From Campylobacter concisus (GTDB lineage: Bacteria > Campylobacterota > Campylobacteria > Campylobacterales > Campylobacteraceae): a stretch of 64,000 nt of DNA. Below are positions 10,448 through 18,057 of the stretch, one piece after another. The stretch is taken from NCBI RefSeq assembly GCF_003048875.2, contig NZ_CP049264.1:1054001-1118000 (forward strand), given 5' to 3'. Position numbers and translations under genes: made by a program. Every line of letters starts with the position of its first letter. The first letter of the stretch is position 1. The notes beneath the pieces are model-generated. The model did no database searches, was not told the DNA's origin, and saw only the letters and a program-made list of their open reading frames with translations.

Positions 10448-11701
10448 TTATGCTGTCATTTTTGGTTTGAAATTTAAAAGTAGCTCTCTGTAATGCTCAT
10501 ACTGCTTGCGCCTTAGCTCTATCTCTCGTGGCAAACCCTCAGTTATAGAATTTACAAGCGTATCAAATTTATCTAAGATATCAACGACTTTTTGCTGTGT
10601 TTGAAGTGATGGGACGGGGATTTTTATTTTTTTAACCTGAGTTAAATTCACCATATTATAGCCTGACAATTTTGAAATAAGTTCTGGATAAGATTTGACC
10701 AAGAAATAAAACAAAAATTTATCCATCAATATTTTATTGTTTGCTTTTATTCCTGCTATATTTTGATTTGTTGCTGCTTCAATATTTAAAAAAGCCATTT
10801 TAAATATTGTAGCCCCAACCATTGCCATCAAAACAGTCCCTTTCTTAAAAATTTTTGCACTAGAATTGTCAAGCCCACTTTCAGTAATGAACAAAGATGA
10901 TTTTTCAATAATGCAATCCTTGCATACTTCAGATTTTAACCAAGGTATAGTGCCCTTTTCCCAAAAAATCTTATTGTGCGTCGAAGGTGTTCCACCAGAT
11001 GCAATTTCTGCAATTTCTCCAAGCATTTTTAGCTCACACCCCCCCCCATTTTTATCAAGCTCGTCAAAGCTTAAAAGAAAGTCGCGATAAAATTCATACT
11101 GCTTTTTTCTAGCTGTAAGCTCTGCTGTAAGCTCTGCTGTAAGAAGCGTGAAAGAGTCCAAGATACAGACTATTTCACGCTGCACTTCCATCGGAGGCAC
11201 AGGGAGTTTAATTTTTAGAAATTTTGTTTTTGAAACATTAAAACGAGTTACACCACTAGCAGTCTTAATAATTTGTGTTCTCAAAAAGTTGCTTCTAAAA
11301 ATGTATTTTAGAAATTCTGGATCAAATAAGTTTAAATCATTTAAACGAAAACCAAAGCAAAAGCTATTTAAATATATCGGTTCTTCTATCTTTTTAGTAA
11401 AAACAGACGAAAATCCACATTCGTTTCTAGTTTCAGAAGAGCCAGTAAATAAAATATCACCATAGACAACTAAATTTTGCTTTTCATTATCATCTATTTT
11501 TACATATTCAAGCGCATTCGTATCTATACTTAAATTCAAAAATACATTCATGTATGTTATATATTTAGCATTTCCATGTTTTACAAAATCATCTTTTGTT
11601 TTACTACTTAAACCACCATATAAATAACCAATCTCTCCAAGCTCTTTAAATTCAACCCCATCAGGACAAAGCTCATTTATCAGATCAAAAATTTTACTCA
11701 T
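10448..11701 (-). CDS. hsdS: type I restriction-modification specificity subunit, predicted phase-variable
   Basis: A 417-residue HsdS with two target recognition domains (about 1-180 and 222-385), each followed by a conserved helix region ([12 protein letters not shown]...[10 protein letters not shown] and [11 protein letters not shown]...[10 protein letters not shown]). The helices set the spacing between the two half-sites. Two mutable features lie at the domain junction. Residues 188-197 are a [10 protein letters not shown] tandem repeat coded by a 12-bp unit. Residues 219-221 are GlyGlyGly coded by an uninterrupted G9 tract at 11039-11047. One base more or less in that tract brings a stop within about three codons. 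The ATG overlaps the hsdM stop by 4 bp. TRD sequences do not let me predict the recognised DNA. Confidence 0.95.
   Translation of the reverse strand: MSKIFDLINELCPDGVEFKELGEIGYLYGGLSSKTKDDFVKHGNAKYITYMNVFLNLSIDTNALEYVKIDDNEKQNLVVYGDILFTGSSETRNECGFSSVFTKKIEEPIYLNSFCFGFRLNDLNLFDPEFLKYIFRSNFLRTQIIKTASGVTRFNVSKTKFLKIKLPVPPMEVQREIVCILDSFTLLTAELTAELTARKKQYEFYRDFLLSFDELDKNGGGCELKMLGEIAEIASGGTPSTHNKIFWEKGTIPWLKSEVCKDCIIEKSSLFITESGLDNSSAKIFKKGTVLMAMVGATIFKMAFLNIEAATNQNIAGIKANNKILMDKFLFYFLVKSYPELISKLSGYNMVNLTQVKKIKIPVPSLQTQQKVVDILDKFDTLVNSITEGLPREIELRRKQYEHYRELLLNFKPKMTA
11039..11047 (-). repeat. G9 homopolymer inside hsdS (contingency tract)
   Basis: Nine consecutive C on the plus strand, G on the coding strand, between the two halves of hsdS. 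Long G/C tracts in AT-rich Campylobacter genomes are classic slippage sites. G9 keeps the frame. Ten G give GGG GGG GGG GTG TGA; eight G give GGT GTG AGC TAA. Either change therefore yields a one-TRD protein of about 222 residues. Confidence 0.9.
11111..11143 (-). repeat. 12-bp tandem repeats coding TAEL in hsdS
   Basis: On the coding strand the unit ACAGCAGAGCTT (Thr-Ala-Glu-Leu) occurs twice, followed by a partial third copy (ACAGCT), giving [11 protein letters not shown] at residues 187-197. In EcoR124I and its relatives two or three copies of this same tetrapeptide lengthen the spacer between the half-sites by one base pair. Confidence 0.9.
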
Positions 11702-13251
11702 CTCTCGCCATCCAGCTCTATCTGCGCGATGATATCATCTATCTGTGAGCGTAAATTTGAGATCTTAGCCACGGTCTCTTTTATCTGTAAATTTAGCTCG
11801 TTTATATCTATCTTCTCGCGTGTATCTTTTGGCTCGACATAGGAGCTAACTGCTAGGTTGTAGTCATTTTTAGCGATAGTGTCATTATCCACCGATGTAG
11901 CCACGTGAGCGATCTCTTCTTTGCTAGCAAAAATTTCTACTATCTTTTTAATGTGCTCACTTGTTAAAACGTTATTGTTCGTTCTTTTTTCAAAAAACTC
12001 ACTAGCGTCTATAAACTGCGTTTTGTTTTCACTTTTGTGCTTTGAGAGCACAAGGATATTTACAGCGATCGATGTGCCGTAGAAGAGATTTGGCGCTAGG
12101 GCGATGATGGTTTCGACGAAATTTTCTTTTACAAGATACTCACGTATCTTCTTTTCTGCGCCGCCTCTATAAAAAATGCCAGGAAAGCTAACGATAGCAG
12201 CTCGCCCCTTTGCAGAAAGGTAGCTAAGAGCATGCATGATAAAGGCAAAGTCTGCCTTGCTTTTAGGCGCTAGCACGCCAGCTGGAGCAAACCGAGCATC
12301 ATTTATAAGTGTGGGATCATCACTGCCGATCCAGTTTATAGAGTAAGGAGGGTTTGAGACTATGGCGTCAAACGGCTTGTCGTCCTGAAGCTTTGGGTCT
12401 AAAAGCGTATCGCCAAGCTCGATGTGAAATTTAGAGTAGTTTATGTTGTGTAAAAACATATTCATGCGAGCAAGGTTAAATGTCGTATGATTGATCTCTT
12501 GTCCAAAAAAGCCCTGCTCTACCTCATGCTTGTCAAATCTCTTTTTGGCTTGCAAAAGTAGCGAACCAGAGCCACAAGCTGGATCGTAAATTTTATTTAC
12601 ACTTTCTTGTCCGTGCATGGCTAGCTCAGAGATGAGCTTTGAGACATTTTGCGGAGTGAAAAACTCGCCGCCTGACTTGCCGGCATTTGCAGCATAGTTT
12701 GAGATGAGAAACTCATAAGCATCGCCAAAAAGATCGATGTGGTTATCTTTAAAGTCACCAAAATCAAGCCCAGCAACTCCGTTTAAAACAGCAGCAAGCC
12801 TTCTATTTTTATCTGCGACGCTATTGCCAAGCCTGTTGCTTGTCGTATCAAAGTCAGCAAAAAGTCCTTTGATATCTTGCTCTGACTCAAACCCTGCGGC
12901 TGAGCCTTCGATACTTTTAAAAATTTGATCTAGATCGGTATTTAAATTTTCATTATTCGAGGCATTTTTTACAACATTTTTAAAAAGCTGACTAGGATAG
13001 ATAAAGTAGCCCTTTTCTTCTATGATAACCCTTTTTTGCTCGTCATCTATCTCATCGTCGCCCATGCTAGCGTAGTCGATGCTATCATCCCCAGCCTCTA
13101 TGTAGTCAGTAAAATTTTCGCTGATAAATCTATAAAACAAAGTTCCGAGGACATACTGTTTAAAGTCCCAGCCATCAACAGCACCCCTTACTTCATTTGC
13201 GATGCTCCAAATTTGATTTTGTAAGGCTCTGCGTTGTACCTCTTCGCTCAT
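11698..13251 (-). CDS. hsdM: type I restriction-modification DNA methyltransferase subunit
   Basis: A 517-residue N6-adenine methyltransferase. The N-terminal helical HsdM domain (1-140) is followed by the SAM-binding motif DPACGSGS near residue 221 and the catalytic NPPY near 298 ([10 protein letters not shown]). The C-terminal coiled region ([25 protein letters not shown]) probably contacts HsdS. With HsdS it forms the M2S methylase. It is the first gene of the operon, with a short leader to the ribBA stop 10 bp upstream. It is intact and full length. Confidence 0.96.
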   Translation of the reverse strand: MSEEVQRRALQNQIWSIANEVRGAVDGWDFKQYVLGTLFYRFISENFTDYIEAGDDSIDYASMGDDEIDDEQKRVIIEEKGYFIYPSQLFKNVVKNASNNENLNTDLDQIFKSIEGSAAGFESEQDIKGLFADFDTTSNRLGNSVADKNRRLAAVLNGVAGLDFGDFKDNHIDLFGDAYEFLISNYAANAGKSGGEFFTPQNVSKLISELAMHGQESVNKIYDPACGSGSLLLQAKKRFDKHEVEQGFFGQEINHTTFNLARMNMFLHNINYSKFHIELGDTLLDPKLQDDKPFDAIVSNPPYSINWIGSDDPTLINDARFAPAGVLAPKSKADFAFIMHALSYLSAKGRAAIVSFPGIFYRGGAEKKIREYLVKENFVETIIALAPNLFYGTSIAVNILVLSKHKSENKTQFIDASEFFEKRTNNNVLTSEHIKKIVEIFASKEEIAHVATSVDNDTIAKNDYNLAVSSYVEPKDTREKIDINELNLQIKETVAKISNLRSQIDDIIAQIELDGER

Positions 13252-13261
13252 TTTATCTCCT

Positions 13262-14275
13262 TTAAATTTCCTTGTAGCCGACTATATTTAGCCCAAAACC
13301 AGCTAAGCTTACAAATTCTTTATTTTTATTTGAGCTTAGAAGTTCGATATCCTTTACACCAAAGTGATTTAAAATTTGCGCTCCGATGCCGTAGTCCTTG
13401 CTTGTGTTTGAGTTGTCGCTATCTAAAAAGATCAAAATTCCACCATTTTGACTTAGAAATTTGATAGTTTTTAAAAGCTCTTCATATTTTAGACTGCTCA
13501 AAAGCTCGTGATCGGCTAGGATCTTTTGAAATTTGACATTTGCCTTGCTCTTTGGCTCACCAAAAAGATAAGCTGAGTGGATTTTACCTTTGTGATCGGC
13601 GATATCGTATCTTGCTGCAGCGCAGTTTGCGATCATCACGTCACTTTTTTCGCCAACTTTTATGAGGCTTTCATGGCTTAGTCTATACTCGACCAGATCA
13701 GAAACGCTGATCATATTTAGCCCAAATTTCTTACAAAACTCCTCTAAATAATCACGCCTTGCCATAGTGCCATCTTCTTTTATGATCTCGCATATCGAAG
13801 CCATCGGGCTAACGCCAGCGAGCTTACAAAGATCGACTGAGCCCTCGGTGTGTCCTGTGCGAACGAGCACGCCGCCATTTTTGGCGATGAGTGGGAAAAT
13901 GTGTCCTGGACGCACGAAGTCTTCAGGTTTTGAGCTAGCATCAGCCGCAAGTCTGATCGTCATATCGCGCTCATATGCGCTAACGCCAGTTGTTGCGTCT
14001 TTTGCGTCTATCGTGACTGTAAAAGCTGTCTCGTGGCTCGATGTGTTTTTGGCTACCATTAGCGGCAGATCAAGCCTTTTAGCGTTTGTCTCGTCCATCG
14101 CAAGACAGAGCACGCCCTTTGCATGAGTGATAGCAAAATTTACCTTTTGCATGTCGCTACTAGCTGCTGAAAAGACCAGATCGCCCTCATTTTCGCGGTC
14201 CTCGTCATCGACCATGACGACCATTTTGCCATTTTTTATATCCTCAATCGCTCTTAATACATTTTCAAGTGCCAT
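13262..14275 (-). CDS. ribBA: 3,4-dihydroxy-2-butanone 4-phosphate synthase with degenerate GTP cyclohydrolase II domain
   Basis: A 337-residue riboflavin biosynthesis enzyme. Residues 1-200 are a complete RibB domain, with [11 protein letters not shown] near the N-terminus, RPGHIFPL and the [11 protein letters not shown] segment, so it should make DHBP from ribulose 5-phosphate. The remaining 135 residues align in position with GTP cyclohydrolase II but lack the Cys-x-Cys zinc site and the catalytic segment; only the late [14 protein letters not shown] part is recognisable. A similar split, with a separate ribA elsewhere, is known in Helicobacter. The ATG at 14275 is used. Upstream DNA is very AT-rich. 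Confidence 0.92.
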   Translation of the reverse strand: MALENVLRAIEDIKNGKMVVMVDDEDRENEGDLVFSAASSDMQKVNFAITHAKGVLCLAMDETNAKRLDLPLMVAKNTSSHETAFTVTIDAKDATTGVSAYERDMTIRLAADASSKPEDFVRPGHIFPLIAKNGGVLVRTGHTEGSVDLCKLAGVSPMASICEIIKEDGTMARRDYLEEFCKKFGLNMISVSDLVEYRLSHESLIKVGEKSDVMIANCAAARYDIADHKGKIHSAYLFGEPKSKANVKFQKILADHELLSSLKYEELLKTIKFLSQNGGILIFLDSDNSNTSKDYGIGAQILNHFGVKDIELLSSNKNKEFVSLAGFGLNIVGYKEI

Positions 14276-14571
14276 AATTATCCTTTTATAAATTTTTACG
14301 ATTATATTGATATTTTGATAATCAAAAGATAAAAATAATATTTTTTCTTTATATTTTGCACACTTTTATTTAAATTTATAAATTTTTAATATTTAATGTT
14401 GTGTAAATTTACTTTAGCTTTTTGTATAGAAGATTTGATCAAAAAATATTTATAAAAAGAGACAAAAGACTATCGTTAATCAAATTTTACATACTATTTT
14501 GCGTAAAATTTCTCTAAAAAACTATTTTTGAGTTAAAAGATTAAATAAAATAAAAAAGGATAAAAAGTAGA
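14276..14571. other. AT-rich intergenic region between ribBA and the tRNA cluster
   Basis: About 296 bp with no open frame that looks coded. It must contain the ribBA promoter on the minus strand and the 3' end of the tRNA transcript. I see no terminator hairpin, riboswitch or repeat that I can defend. Confidence 0.6.
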
Positions 14572-14648
14572 TGGCGCAGCGGACGGGGCTCGAACCCGCG
14601 ACCTCCGCCGTGACAGGGCGGCATTCTAACCAACTGAACTACCGCTGC
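14572..14648 (-). tRNA. tRNA-Asp(GTC)
   Basis: A 77-nt cloverleaf including an encoded CCA. The acceptor arm GCAGCGG pairs with CCGCTGC, the T-arm contains GGTTCGAGCC, and the anticodon loop CTGTCAC presents GTC. It is the last gene of a four-tRNA cluster read on the minus strand. Confidence 0.96.
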
Positions 14649-14660
14649 ACCTAAAAGTAA

Positions 14661-14736
14661 TGGTGGTCGCTATAAGACTCGAACTTATGACATCCACCTT
14701 GTAAGGGTGGCGCTCTACCAACTGAGCTAAGCGACC
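14661..14736 (-). tRNA. tRNA-Val(TAC)
   Basis: A 76-nt cloverleaf with encoded CCA. The acceptor stem GGTCGCT pairs with AGCGACC, and the anticodon loop CTTACAA presents TAC. It lies 12 bp from tRNA-Asp. Confidence 0.96.
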
Positions 14737-14752
14737 TAAAATTTAAAATATC

Positions 14753-14828
14753 TGGCGACCCTTAGAGGATTTGAACCTCTGTTTCTACACAGAGAAAGTA
14801 GAGTCCTGAGCCACTAGACGAAAGGGTC
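14753..14828 (-). tRNA. tRNA-Glu(TTC)
   Basis: A 76-nt cloverleaf with encoded CCA. The acceptor stem GACCCTT pairs with AAGGGTC, the D-arm begins TCGTCTAGTGG, and the anticodon loop presents TTC. Confidence 0.96.
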
Positions 14829-14842
14829 ATAAACCCAAAAAA

Positions 14843-14918
14843 TGGTGTCCTGCGTTGGATTCGAACCAACGGCCCCCTCATTAAAAGTGAGATGCTCTAC
14901 CGACTGAGCTAGCAAGAC
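14843..14918 (-). tRNA. tRNA-Lys(TTT)
   Basis: A 76-nt cloverleaf with encoded CCA. The acceptor stem GTCTTGC pairs with GCAGGAC, and the anticodon loop CTTTTAA presents TTT. It is the promoter-proximal gene of the cluster and lies 210 bp from the start of cas6, which is read in the opposite direction. Confidence 0.96.
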
Positions 14919-15094
14919 ATGATTATTTAAAAAAGAATTGAGATTATACAAAAAACATTATTATATGTCAAGAAAAGATCATTTAAATTTTAAAATAAGT
15001 CTTTGATTTTATTTAGCTACATTATTTTAAAATAAAAAATAAATTCTAAAAAATTTATTTTATATAATTGTCTATTTTTTACAAAATTTTGAGT

Positions 15095-15100
15095 TATAAT
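15095..15100 (+). promoter_or_regulatory. -10 box of the cas6 promoter
   Basis: TATAAT 29 bp upstream of the cas6 ATG, within very AT-rich DNA with no clear -35, as usual for Campylobacter sigma70 promoters. Transcription would start near 15107, just upstream of the AAGGAGCAAGG ribosome binding region. Confidence 0.6.
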
Positions 15101-15128
15101 CCATTTTAGCAACAAATAAGGAGCAAGG

Positions 15129-15815
15129 ATGATCATTATAAATTCACGCCTACCAACTCAAAATTTAAAAATAGCAAAGTCTTTATCTAGGCTCATACAA
15201 GGCTATATTTACAGCTATTTGCCAAAAGCTGAACATGACGGATACATACATAAAGAGAGCGGTAAAAATTTTAAAAGATCAAATTTTGATTTTAGATTAA
15301 ATGGCTTAAGTTTAGAAATAAGACTTAGCTCGTTTGTGCCAGAATTTGAAAAAACGATCGCTTTTGCTGTACTAAAAGATGGATTAAAACTTGGCAATAT
15401 TTGTTTGCTTGATACGTCTGTGTCAGTAAAAGAGCATAGAATTTCACAAAAAGAAGCTACTTTTCAAGGATGTGTTGCATGTTCGGTCGTTGGACTTTTG
15501 GGATACAAAGTGCATCTTGAGCCGCAAGACTCAAGGCATCTTGAAATGATGAAAACCAACGCGCTACAAAGATTTGAAACACTTATGGGGTATAAATATG
15601 AGGGTGAGTTTGAGCTAAAATTGCTTTGGCAAAATTTACAAAAGCCTTTATATTTTTACTATGGTAATAATAATATGCCAGTCAAAGCTTGGCCTGCAAA
15701 ATGGCATATCAAAGCAAGGACAGAGCTTATAAATTTGATCCTTGATGTGGGAGTTGGTAGTGGATGTATGAACTATGGAGTAGGTTTTATAGAAATAACA
15801 AAAGAAAAAGAATAA
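15129..15815 (+). CDS. cas6: CRISPR-associated endoribonuclease Cas6
   Basis: A 228-residue Cas6, the RAMP-fold nuclease that cuts pre-crRNA at the base of the repeat hairpin and leaves an 8-nt 5' handle. The C-terminal glycine-rich loop GVGSGCMNYGVG (208-219) is the family signature. His36 or His41 in the N-terminal half may be catalytic. Position first in a I-B operon and length are normal. Ribosome binding is by the GGAG/AAGG before ATG 15129. The stop is followed by the CreTA-like gap, so cas8b is not directly coupled to it. Besides the array, its substrate here should include the pseudo-repeat RNA at 15839-15872. Confidence 0.93.
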   Translation: MIIINSRLPTQNLKIAKSLSRLIQGYIYSYLPKAEHDGYIHKESGKNFKRSNFDFRLNGLSLEIRLSSFVPEFEKTIAFAVLKDGLKLGNICLLDTSVSVKEHRISQKEATFQGCVACSVVGLLGYKVHLEPQDSRHLEMMKTNALQRFETLMGYKYEGEFELKLLWQNLQKPLYFYYGNNNMPVKAWPAKWHIKARTELINLILDVGVGSGCMNYGVGFIEITKEKE

Positions 15816-15872
15816 GGCTACAAACCATTAAAACAATAATTTCAAATCCCAGCGGGAACCTTATTCTTTAAT
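15803..15872 (-). ncRNA. CreA-like crRNA-like RNA (candidate antitoxin RNA)
   Basis: On the minus strand, 15872 to 15839 is a degenerate CRISPR repeat. Its last 18 positions match the array repeat at 13 sites and keep TTTGAAA. It folds as TCCC-GCT-GGGA where the array repeat has CTCC-GTT-GGAG, so two base pairs are changed in a compensating way. It also keeps ATTA and GAAT at the 5' end. The sequence from 15838 downward would be the spacer, beginning TATTGTTTTAATGGTT. A -10 TATAAT (15882-15877) would start the RNA near 15870, directly at the pseudo-repeat. A T-rich stretch antisense to the cas6 end may stop it. The 3' end at 15803 assumes a 36-nt spacer and is a guess. Confidence 0.75.
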
Positions 15873-15876
15873 ATGT

Positions 15877-15882
15877 ATTATA
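15877..15882 (-). promoter_or_regulatory. -10 box for the crRNA-like RNA
   Basis: TATAAT on the minus strand. A TTGACA at 15898-15893 lies only 10 bp upstream of it, too close for a standard -35. Campylobacter sigma70 promoters often work on the -10 box alone. The predicted start falls at the first bases of the pseudo-repeat. Confidence 0.55.
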
Positions 15883-15913
15883 GTACATTTTTTGTCAAAA
15901 CAAAAATCATTTT

Positions 15914-15929
15914 AACCATTAAAACAATA
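15914..15929 (-). promoter_or_regulatory. predicted Cascade/CreA target site upstream of the small toxin-like ORF
   Basis: The minus strand reads TATTGTTTTAATGGTT here, identical over 16 nt to the first 16 positions after the pseudo-repeat (15838-15823), and then diverges. The three bases on its 5' side are TTA, which would be the PAM. The site ends 4 bp before the -35 box at 15934, so a bound, non-cutting Cascade would block RNA polymerase. Confidence 0.75.
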
Positions 15930-15933
15930 TAAC

Positions 15934-15962
15934 TTGAAATATATTTTATTCTGTATTATAAT
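15934..15962 (+). promoter_or_regulatory. near-consensus sigma70 promoter of the toxin-like ORF
   Basis: TTGAAA at 15934-15939, a 17-bp spacer, and TATAAT at 15957-15962. Such a complete -35/-10 pair is unusual for Campylobacter and implies strong expression unless repressed. Start of transcription is expected near 15969. Confidence 0.75.
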
Positions 15963-15998
15963 GATATGCAAATAAAAAAAGATTTGGGAGGGTTATAT

Positions 15999-16136
15999 TT
16001 GAAAATTAAAAAGCTTTTTAATCGCACAAGAAAATATATATTGTGCTTTTTGTTTATATTTTTTAGTCCTATCGTAGACATTAAAATTTTTGACATAAAT
16101 TTAGGATGGATAGAGTTCAGTATTTGCTGTAGCTAA
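15999..16136 (+). CDS. small membrane-protein ORF, candidate CreT-like toxin
   Basis: A 45-codon ORF starting at TTG 15999, six bases after a strong GGGAGGG ribosome binding site (15986-15992). The product begins MKIKKLFNRTRKY, with six basic residues in the first twelve, followed by one hydrophobic helix (ILCFLFIFFSPIV, about 14-26), then an amphipathic tail ending FSICCS. Small basic single-helix proteins of this kind are typical membrane toxins. It lies between cas6 and cas8b, behind a strong promoter whose upstream edge matches the nearby crRNA-like RNA. Haloarchaeal CreT toxins act as small RNAs, so the coding reading is my inference from the ribosome binding site and the composition. 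Confidence 0.6.
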   Translation: MKIKKLFNRTRKYILCFLFIFFSPIVDIKIFDINLGWIEFSICCS

Positions 16137-16280
16137 TACAAGCATAATAAAAAATACTTGATTTATATTTTTATTTTTTAAACTTGCAAAATAAGCTTAA
16201 ATTTAGAGATATTTAAGTCGAGCATGCATAAAATTAAAAAATATTTAAAATTTTAAGTTAAATAAAATAAGGAAAATATT

Positions 16281-18047
16281 TTGGCTGATATAGTTAAAAT
16301 TCTTGCTGACATAGGTGAGGTATATGAAAAAGAAGAGCTTAAGCTCAAAAATGGAGCTCACAAATATGACAAGATCAAAGTCTATCTTTGCGACATAGTG
16401 ACCAAGCAGATCGAGCCAAATTTAAACATAAGCAAAGATGACTTAATAATATGTAGATTTGGCGTTGGAGCAAATTCTGGCAATCTTTTCCCAAATTCTC
16501 AATTTTTATCCAAAGACGTGAATAAAGACGAAGCTAAATTTATAAGAGGCATTTTGAAATCTATTTCAAATTTGCTCTCCTTTTTTGAGCCAAGCATTGT
16601 AGAAAAAGACGCTATTTTATCTATACTATCAAGCATAAACGAAGAGTATTTTGTTGGTATTATAGATGAGATCAAAGGTCTTGATGAGCTAAAAAACGAA
16701 AAAGGCAAAAAAGTCGCTACTTTTTTCTCGCTCTCATATGATGGCAAGCCGGTTTCTGCATATTTTAAGCAAATTTTTGAAAATCATATCAGCGTAAAAG
16801 AGCAAAAATCATCTTACGGATACGATATCTTAACAAACGAAAAGGGTATCGGCGGCGATGCAAATTTAGCGTTTTGCTCGGTAAATGAGATGCCCACTAA
16901 TATGCAATTTATCAAATCAAAGCTCCTGCCGTTAAGCGCCTTTAGCGCAAAAAAGGTAGAAAATGGCTTTAAAGCGATAAAAGATAAGCTATCGCATAAT
17001 TTTTATGGTATGAAAATGGCGATTTTGCCTACTATTTTGAGTAGCTCAGTAAATTTAGAAGAGATTGTAAAAATACTTGAAGAGACTTCAAAGAACGACA
17101 TAAAAAACATTGAAATCGCCGAGGAAGCCATAAAATTTAGCATAGATTATTATCTCGAGACAACAGCTAAAAAGCAGGAAAATTTACCTGTTTTAAATAC
17201 GATTTTATTTTACACGCAAAGCAACGCTGCTATCGATTTAAAGCTTGCGATAGACGATGTTTTACCATCTTTTATCTCTCGCATCTCAAATTTAATGAGC
17301 CATTTTAACATAAAAGCCTTCTATGAAAAAAATAGCGGCACAGATGAGACGATCTATCTGCAAAATTTATTTGAAAGCAGGCTTGGCGTGATGAGCTTTT
17401 TGCTATCAAGAAATAAATTTGATTTAGAGATTATGATAGAAAGATATAGTGATCTGATTTATTATGGTAGTGTCAATAAAAGTTACGCAAAAAAGTTGGA
17501 ATGGAGCAAATACTTTAACGATTTTTATAAAGAAAGAAAATTTGAAAATATTGCAAAATATCAAAATTTCTTTAATGAGACCAATGTCTTAAACAAAAAA
17601 TTAGTCTTTCAAAAGGAGTGCGATTTGGAAAATTTAACCGATAAAAAAGAACTGATCAAAGAGCTAATCAAAAATAGCGAGTTTTTACATCAAAACGATG
17701 CGCTCATTAGCGCTTATTTACTCGGTATGCTAAGCGCGGCCATGATAAACTGGCAGCTTGGCGTGAACGGCGGCGTATCTTTTAGCAACTGGCTTAACGA
17801 CTGCGGATCGATAAGCATGGAAAATTTGGAGCGAATTTGGACCAAATGTGATGAAATGATTAGAAAGCTTAAGGCTGCTTCTGGCAAGCCAAATGCTAAC
17901 ATTGAAAACATAAAAGAGTGTTTGATCGAAATTTTACCGCAGATCTTTTCTAACGAGAAAAAGATGGTAAAAACCTCGCATACTACGCTTGCCTTTGCTA
18001 TTGGCGGAAGCGACTATCGTAAATTTATAAAAGAAAAAACAAAATAA
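16281..18047 (+). CDS. cas8b: type I-B CRISPR-associated protein Cas8b (Csh1)
   Basis: A 588-residue large subunit of the type I-B Cascade complex, which recognises the PAM and recruits Cas3. It is assigned by position between cas6 and cas7, by length, and by resemblance to Csh1/TM1802-type Cas8b, including the closing segment KTSHTTLAFAIGGSDYRKFIKE. The start is TTG (LADIVKIL), with AAGGA 11 bp upstream. The gene is AT-rich (roughly 32% GC in a sampled line), clearly poorer in GC than cas1. Internal initiation inside cas8b, to make a small subunit as in other I-B systems, is possible but not proven here. Confidence 0.9.
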   Translation: MADIVKILADIGEVYEKEELKLKNGAHKYDKIKVYLCDIVTKQIEPNLNISKDDLIICRFGVGANSGNLFPNSQFLSKDVNKDEAKFIRGILKSISNLLSFFEPSIVEKDAILSILSSINEEYFVGIIDEIKGLDELKNEKGKKVATFFSLSYDGKPVSAYFKQIFENHISVKEQKSSYGYDILTNEKGIGGDANLAFCSVNEMPTNMQFIKSKLLPLSAFSAKKVENGFKAIKDKLSHNFYGMKMAILPTILSSSVNLEEIVKILEETSKNDIKNIEIAEEAIKFSIDYYLETTAKKQENLPVLNTILFYTQSNAAIDLKLAIDDVLPSFISRISNLMSHFNIKAFYEKNSGTDETIYLQNLFESRLGVMSFLLSRNKFDLEIMIERYSDLIYYGSVNKSYAKKLEWSKYFNDFYKERKFENIAKYQNFFNETNVLNKKLVFQKECDLENLTDKKELIKELIKNSEFLHQNDALISAYLLGMLSAAMINWQLGVNGGVSFSNWLNDCGSISMENLERIWTKCDEMIRKLKAASGKPNANIENIKECLIEILPQIFSNEKKMVKTSHTTLAFAIGGSDYRKFIKEKTK

Positions 18048-18057
18048 GGAGAATAAA

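Noticed and set aside
14276-14340. Fur-like or FMN-riboswitch element upstream of ribBA
   Set aside because: TGATAATCA is present but no full Fur box, and no conserved RFN stems are visible; AT-rich DNA gives such words by chance.
15893-15898. TTGACA as a -35 for the crRNA-like RNA
   Set aside because: It is only 10 bp from the TATAAT, too close for sigma70 to use both.
15961-15975. ATG at 15961 as start of the toxin-like peptide
   Set aside because: It reads only four codons before TAA and overlaps the -10 box, so it lies upstream of the expected transcript start.
16137-16280. A further gene between the toxin-like ORF and cas8b
   Set aside because: Only AT-rich sequence with short, broken frames; it is more likely the cas8b promoter region.
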